The translations under genes and the position numbers were made by a program. Below the pieces are notes generated by a model, which ran no database searches, was not told where the DNA came from, and saw nothing but the letters and a program-made list of their open reading frames with translations. This document shows, one piece after another, positions 6,894-10,955 of a DNA stretch of 10,955 bases. The stretch lies in assembly GCA_001275005.1 (NCBI GenBank), contig JWZX01000467.1, positions 1 to 10,955 on the forward strand, written 5' to 3'. This DNA comes from Chrysochromulina tobinii (taxonomy: Eukaryota; Haptophyta; Prymnesiales; Chrysochromulinaceae). Position 1 is the first letter of the stretch; each line of letters opens with the position of its first letter.

Positions 6894-8327
6894 ATGATCT
6901 TGCCCATCCCCGGCCTTTTGCAACCCCTCCTGCTGCTGCCCGCGGGGCTCAATTATTTTGTCGCATTTTGCATTCCGTTCCTCTGGATCGTCGTGCTCTG
7001 CATCCCGAGCAACCCCGAGGGGGTCCTCTGGTGGATCCTCGCGGTGTTCGACCACGCGATGGCCATCGACATGCTCAAGACGCCGCTCATCGCGCTCCTG
7101 TACGCGAATCTGCGTGCGACGACGCCAGACGAGGAGGCCGCCGACCCGGGCCTCTACCTCGCTCGTGTGAGCAGTGGCGTCGCTCTCGCCGCACTGCTCG
7201 TTGTGACGGTGGTGACGGTGCTCGGCCGCACGCTCCTCTTCCTCTTGACGGCCTTGAAGCTGCTCGCCATCATGCAGGCGGGCTGCTGGATCTCTGCGTG
7301 CACCAACCTGCTGCAGTCCAAGGGCGGCATCGCCCTCATGCCCGGAGCACTCCAGCACCTGCTCGGCTCGACGCCGCGCGAGCTGCTCTCTTCCGCGCTG
7401 CGCGGCCGCGACGAGGCCGCGGCACACGAAGGCCACGCGGCGCCGACGGCGGCGCCGGTGCGCTGGCTCTCGGTCGGCGAGCTCCTCTGGGCGACCCGCG
7501 CGCTCACGCCCGTGGTGCTCGCGCCCGAGGAGCACCGCGAGGAGGCGCTCGGGTTGCTGCCACCACGGCTCCTTGCGGCGCTCGAGCAGCCCCTATACCA
7601 GCATCTGTCGCTCTCGACTCGGCAGTTCATGGAGCCGTGGTCGGAGACGGCCGCGCTCCGTCCATCGAAGCTCGGCGGCGGCGACAGCGCCCGCGCCGAG
7701 GGCAACGGCGCGTCGGCCCACGCCACCGGCGCCGGCGTCGGCGCCGCACCGGTTGCGCTCAACGGGCCCGAGTCGGCGCGCACCTCCTCGCCGAGCAAGG
7801 TGGTGCCGCCGCTCCGCCTGCCGCCGCGCGCGCCCCCCAATGAGGCGCCTGATGGTCTCGGGACGCCCCGGAGTACCACCTCGTCCACGTCGACGTACTC
7901 GTCGATGCAGGTCGCCGCGGAGGCCGTGGCGCCAGAGCTGCTGCTCGTGCGCATCGCCACGCAGGGCCTGAAGCGCCTCGCCATGCGCAAGGTCGCAGAC
8001 TACCGCAAGCTCGCCGAGTGCACCGCCAGCTACGCGTACGAGACGGTGTGCGATGTGATCTTGGCCGGGCCGCGATGGATAAGGAGCCTCCTGAGCCGTG
8101 GCGCCCGGAGCCAGGGGGATCCCCCTGGGAAGCGGTCGGACGTAATCTCCGGTGCAATCTCCGGTGCAATCTCCGGTGTAATCTCCGGTGGTCCCCATCC
8201 CGGCCCAGCCCTCTCCACGGCGGGCGCAGGAGCGGCGAGCTCGCCCTACGCGCGCGAGCCTACGGATCTGCCTGGGCTGCGCCAGCGCGCCTCGCGGGGT
8301 GAGGGGATCGTGACGAACGGCTCATGA
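6894..8327 (+). CDS. Membrane protein with hydrophobic N-terminus, unrecognised
   Basis: An intron-free frame of 477 residues with strong G/C third positions, starting at ATG 6894 (ggccatgatc). The N-terminal third is hydrophobic, with probable membrane segments at about 8-37 (LLLLPAGLNYFVAFCIPFLW), 43-72 (GVLWWILAVFDHAMAIDM) and 92-134, the last long enough for two helices (LLVVTVVTVLGRTLLFLL). Residues 185-235 form a soluble segment (VRWLSVGELLWATRALTP). About 250-330 is low-complexity Gly/Ala/Ser/Pro linker. A second ordered stretch lies at about 345-395 (LLLVRIATQGLKRLAMRK; ADYRKLAECTASYAYE). Residues 417-433 carry a tandem ISG repeat encoded by a 12-nt minisatellite. The tail is disordered. 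No family or catalytic motif is recognised. The probable topology is an integral membrane protein with a large soluble C-terminal region. The hydrophobic start could also contain a signal anchor. Confidence 0.7.
   Translation: MILPIPGLLQPLLLLPAGLNYFVAFCIPFLWIVVLCIPSNPEGVLWWILAVFDHAMAIDMLKTPLIALLYANLRATTPDEEAADPGLYLARVSSGVALAALLVVTVVTVLGRTLLFLLTALKLLAIMQAGCWISACTNLLQSKGGIALMPGALQHLLGSTPRELLSSALRGRDEAAAHEGHAAPTAAPVRWLSVGELLWATRALTPVVLAPEEHREEALGLLPPRLLAALEQPLYQHLSLSTRQFMEPWSETAALRPSKLGGGDSARAEGNGASAHATGAGVGAAPVALNGPESARTSSPSKVVPPLRLPPRAPPNEAPDGLGTPRSTTSSTSTYSSMQVAAEAVAPELLLVRIATQGLKRLAMRKVADYRKLAECTASYAYETVCDVILAGPRWIRSLLSRGARSQGDPPGKRSDVISGAISGAISGVISGGPHPGPALSTAGAGAASSPYAREPTDLPGLRQRASRGEGIVTNGS
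8111..8128. repeat. 18-bp perfect palindrome
   Basis: The sequence ccagggggatccccctgg is its own reverse complement. It lies inside the membrane-protein gene just before the ISG minisatellite and encodes QGDPPG. Confidence 0.9.
8144..8191 (+). repeat. 12-nt minisatellite, four copies
   Basis: Four tandem units of aatctccggtgN, differing only at the last bases, encode the (A/V)ISG repeats of the membrane protein. The 12-nt period preserves the frame. Confidence 0.93.
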
Positions 8328-8482
8328 GTGGCGGGTTTAGGAGGTGGGTCGCGGTGGCGAAGGCGAGTGCGCTCGACGGCGGGCGAGAGGCGGCATCGGT
8401 CGCGGCAGTGAAGGCGAGGGTCGTCGCGGCGGCGATGGTGGTGGTGGCGGCAGCTGCGGCGGCAGCTGCGAGGGCTACGGTG

Positions 8483-8534
8483 GCGAGGGCGGCTGAGGCG
8501 ACGTCGGGGCGAGGGCGGCTGAGGCGACGTCGGG
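8483..8534. repeat. 26-nt perfect tandem duplication
   Basis: Positions 8483-8508 and 8509-8534 are identical, each beginning gcgagggcggctgaggcg. The first part resembles the 15-nt minisatellite unit found at 3294-3349. Confidence 0.93.
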
Positions 8535-8676
8535 GTTCACAGCTCCACAACTGTCCTGCGCGTGGTGACGACTAGAGAGCCCCCAAGAAGGGGAGTGCGG
8601 ATCGATCTGCTGCGAGGTAAGCTGCGAGGCTGTAGCTCTCGTAGACCATAGTCGCTCTCGGTAGCGGTACGTAGGC

Positions 8677-8738
8677 GTGCGGGTAGAGCCCGCACAGGGA
8701 GCCCTCGCTTTGGGGCTGCACGCACCGCGAGCGAGGGC
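8677..8738. other. Two adjacent perfect hairpins
   Basis: The first hairpin pairs gtgcggg with cccgcac around tagag (8677-8695). The second pairs gccctcgct (8701-8709) with agcgagggc (8730-8738) around a 20-nt loop. They are 5 bp apart. A structured transcript or a leader element is possible; chance is not excluded in such GC-rich DNA. Confidence 0.6.
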
Positions 8739-8893
8739 GGCGCCATCCCATGCGCGCCGCGTTGGATGTGCGCGAGAAGGAACGATCCGATGACATGCGG
8801 CTGCAATTACCATGTGATCCTAACATCAAGTTGTTCAACATACATGCATGCCCCATAATTAACATGCGTAGCCTTGTAGAAAGCAGTTGACGA

Positions 8894-10641
8894 ATGTTTT
8901 GCGGAATATGCACCATGAAGTCCATGAACAAGATGGAACTCATTGCAGCACCCTTATCCCAGGCCATGGAGCGCGAGGTAGACACCGGCAAGGCCCGCGG
9001 CGGCCCCGCCTTTGATGGACCCAAGCCGCTCGTCCAGTCGCAAAAGGAGGCCGTGGCGTTTGGCCAGAGGTTCTGGGCGCAATATCTGAAAGACAGTGAG
9101 GGGAAGCCGCCTGACGGCGAGATCTACTTCAAGCCGCAGAAGATGTACTCGCTGATGCGCCAGGGGGGCGACGGCAGCCCCGCACCCGTGCGGCTCCTCC
9201 GCCTCTCGTGGCTGCTCAAGCAGGCCCGCCGCGGTGCGGTGCTGCCGCGCCGGCAGGAGCTCCCGGAGGAGGCGTTCCTTTCGGAGGTGGAGGTGCGCGC
9301 ACTCCCGCGCGGGCACGTGGGAGAGGATTGTGAGACTTGCGGCTGCCAAGATGGGCTTACATGCAAACTGTTGACAGACGATCTTCGCGCCGACAAGCCG
9401 CTCCGCATCATCTCCATCTCGCACGGGTGGCTCACGCCCGAGCACCCGGACCCGTTTGGCGAGCAGCTGAGGCGCTTCGCCAAGCAGGTCGAGCGCGAGC
9501 GGCAGTGCTGCCCAGGAAGCTGTTTCGAAATCGGCTTCTCGTTGTTCTGCAACGTTCTCTGCCTCGGCTTCTGTGCTGGCTACTGCTGCTACGTCATCCC
9601 GGCCAGCGGGCAGCAGTGCGGCGACACGTTGAATCAGCTCCCCTCGGGCGAGTTTGGCGTCTTCTACGAGTGAGTGCTCGCTCGCGCGCGCGCGCTCTCT
9701 CTCTCTCTCGCGCGCGCGCGCGCGCCGCCACCGCCCCATTTCCTCGCACGACCCCTCCCCCCTAGGCAGCCACTCGCCGCCGCAGCCCCCCTGCGCCTCT
9801 TTCATCCCCGCGTCGGCTCGCCTGATCGGTCCGGCGTTGCAAGCCTCGGAGGTGCAAAGCTTCGGCGCGCTCACGCGCCCCTATGTGCGTGTGTGCGTGC
9901 GTGCCGCGCAGCTACGGCAGCCTGCACCAAAAGGACGCCAAAGGGCAGCGGACGGAGCCCGAGCAAGCCGCCTTTGGCACCGCGCTGAAGACCATGGGCA
10001 TGTGGTACGCCCACCGGCTGACGACGACGGTGATCCTGAGCGAGCTGCCCCCGGGCTGGCCGCGCTCGGCCGAGGCCGCGCCCTTTTTCCCCGAGGGCTG
10101 GCTCCGAGGCAAGGGGTGGCCGTCGTTTGAGCGCGCCGTGAGCGGCATGATCAAGAGAGGGACAGGCAGCTCCTTTCGGCGCATCGTCGACCCCGCGGTG
10201 CCGCGCGGCCTCTTCGGCTTCAGCGGGTACCGCGCGCCTCCGATGCACCCGCGCGAGTTTGCGGCCGAGCTGTCGCGTAAGGTCTTCAGCAACGGCGCCG
10301 ACTGCGAGGTGGTGGCGCGGCTGTACGCCGACACGTTCTCCGCCGCGCTCGGCGAGGCGCGAGTGCTCAATTTCGCCAGCCTCGAGTGGAGGGACGGGGA
10401 CGCGGAGGCGTTCGCAAAGGTGCTTCCGCTCTTGCGGCGCGTCGAGACGCTCGCAATGAGCGCGAACTACATTGGCACGCGCGGGTTTGCGGCGCTGGCG
10501 GCGGCGATCCGCGAGGGCGCGGCGCCGGCGCTCAAGGAGTTCGACTTTAGGACCAATAACGACCACGGCGATTCGACCGCGCTCAAGGAGGCGTGCGAGG
10601 CGCGCGGGATCCGGACGCGATCCCAAAGAGATGTGAGCTGA
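8894..10641 (+). CDS. Protist HPDP/VFYDYGSLHQ-motif protein with Cys-rich insert and C-terminal leucine-rich repeats (two exons)
   Basis: Exons are 8894-9669 and 9912-10641; together they give 501 codons. The splice is supported by the donor gtgagt, the acceptor gccgcgcag and the motif VFYDYGSLHQ (about 256-265), which is assembled across the junction. Before it, IISISHGWLTPEHPDPFGEQL lies at about 173-193. A Cys-rich hydrophobic insert follows at 205-242 (CCPGSC, LCLGFCAGYCC; nine cysteines). After the splice come RTEPEQAAFGTALKTMGMWY and RGKGWPSFERAVSGM (about 324-338). This motif order recurs in large algal and protist families of unknown function, as far as I recall. Residues 405-475 contain leucine-rich repeats of the ribonuclease-inhibitor type (LETLAMSANYIGTRGFAAL-like pattern). 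The start is uncertain: ATGs at 8894, 8915, 8924 and 8933 are close together, and codons before 8966 are AT-richer and end in an acceptor-like cttatcccag, so Met at 8966 or an upstream exon is possible. The role is unknown; the LRRs suggest protein interaction. Confidence 0.8.
9670..9911 (+). other. Spliceosomal intron, 242 bp, with CG/CT microsatellites
   Basis: It begins gtgagtgc and ends cgtgccgcgcag. Removal leaves an intact 501-codon frame and completes a conserved motif at the junction. Just after the donor are (CG)n at 9683-9694, (CT)n at 9693-9709 and (CG)n at 9709-9725. The two CG arms can pair around the CT loop. A polypyrimidine-rich stretch (cccctccccccta) lies mid-intron and GT-repeats lie close to the acceptor. 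Confidence 0.85.
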
Positions 10642-10955
10642 GGGCGTGCGAAACCTGAGCGCTGCGGCTCATCCGGTGAGGTGACAGTGCAGGTGCGGAC
10701 TCGGAATCTGGACTTCCTGGAATTTCGGACGATTCGGTAATCCTAGGGCTCCTAGCCCGCCCTCGAACGATTCCATGTTGACGTTGAAACGTCACCAGTT
10801 ACCGACCAGATTGGATGTAGACGTTCCAACAAAAAGTCATGGAATCGCAATCGGGAATTTGAGGCTCACTTAGCAACGGGGAAAAAATTGGGCCGGACCA
10901 GGTTTGCGTGGGACGTCCCAGCGGGCTGGGCCGTCCCGGTCCGGACTGGGACAAC
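10642..10955. other. Non-coding region with several inverted repeats
   Basis: No gene is seen. Perfect inverted elements are: cctagggctcctagccc-type hairpin at about 10742-10758 (ctagg/cctag and gggct/agccc); cgattccatg at 10768-10777 paired with catggaatcg at 10838-10847; tgacgtt/aacgtca at 10779-10794 inside that pair; the 12-bp palindrome tgggacgtccca at 10909-10920; and ccggacc (10893-10899) paired with ggtccgg (10938-10944) around it. The first 100 bp are presumably the 3' flank of the LRR gene. The density of symmetry suggests a small mobile element or structured RNA, but no terminal repeats with target duplication are visible. Confidence 0.55.

Larger units (their letters stand above)
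8328..8893. other. Intergenic spacer with GGC-rich repeat and two hairpins
   Basis: No convincing gene in 566 bp. The first 200 bp are GGC/GCG-rich and purine-biased, similar in texture to the minisatellite at 3141-3562, and end in a 26-nt tandem duplication. Two perfect hairpins follow at 8677-8695 and 8701-8738. The last 80 bp before the next ATG are AT-richer and could hold its promoter. A minus-strand frame ending at 8572 reads YPHAYVPLPRATMVYESYSL near its end, but its third positions are not G/C-biased and its 5' half is antisense to the next gene. Confidence 0.5.

Noticed and set aside
7154-7990. Minus-strand 278-codon frame opposite the membrane-protein gene
   Set aside because: Ser/Arg/Ala-rich antisense shadow; the plus strand has hydrophobic segments, a good start and a 12-nt in-frame repeat.
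8572-9024. Minus-strand 150-codon frame with a protein-like C-terminus
   Set aside because: The 5' half is antisense to the start of the LRR gene, third positions are not G/C-biased, and no splice partner is seen. The last 50 codons could still be a remnant.
8954-9874. Minus-strand 306-codon frame opposite exon 1 of the LRR gene
   Set aside because: It crosses the intron microsatellites and is Arg/Glu/Ala-rich; the plus strand has conserved motifs and a validated splice.

Overview
The window looks like nuclear DNA from a GC-rich unicellular eukaryote, most likely a haptophyte-like or other secondary-plastid alga. This is inference from several signs: a nuclear-type tRNA-Leu with pol III boxes and no encoded CCA, a GT-AG intron that restores a conserved motif across the junction, almost complete G/C at third codon positions in real genes, abundant minisatellites and microsatellites, and protein architectures typical of protists (IQ motif plus NTF2-like domains; a protist-type motif protein with leucine-rich repeats). 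No operons, ribosome-binding sites, bacterial mobile genes or CRISPR arrays are seen.

Layout. Positions 1-1290 hold decayed coding remnants on both strands, broken by frameshifts. Positions 1290-2240 hold no convincing gene. Positions 2240-3720 form a repeat-rich block. It contains a complete tRNA-Leu(AAG) on the minus strand, two 5'-truncated copies of its 3' half with a shared flanking tail (SINE-like), a 15-nt and 87-nt GC-rich minisatellite, and coding-like segments of an unrecognised minus-strand gene. A small coiled-coil ORF starts at 4127 (+) and converges on a large minus-strand gene (6765 to 4542). That gene encodes a PPG-repeat segment, an IQ motif and three NTF2-like domains, and is broken by one extra base in an 18-nt repeat. 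Only 128 bp separate its start from a plus-strand membrane-protein gene (6894-8327), which is a head-to-head pair. After a 566-bp spacer comes a two-exon gene (8894-10641). It encodes a protein with ISHGW/HPDP and VFYDYGSLHQ motifs, a Cys-rich hydrophobic insert and C-terminal leucine-rich repeats. The last 300 bp are non-coding with several short perfect inverted repeats.

The genes do not form an obvious pathway. The head-to-head pair may share a promoter. The NTF2/IQ protein suggests calmodulin-linked scaffolding, and the LRR protein suggests a sensing or protein-interaction role; both are inferences. The best novelty candidates are the tRNA-Leu-derived repeat family, the triple NTF2-like/IQ architecture and the Cys-rich insert in the LRR protein.
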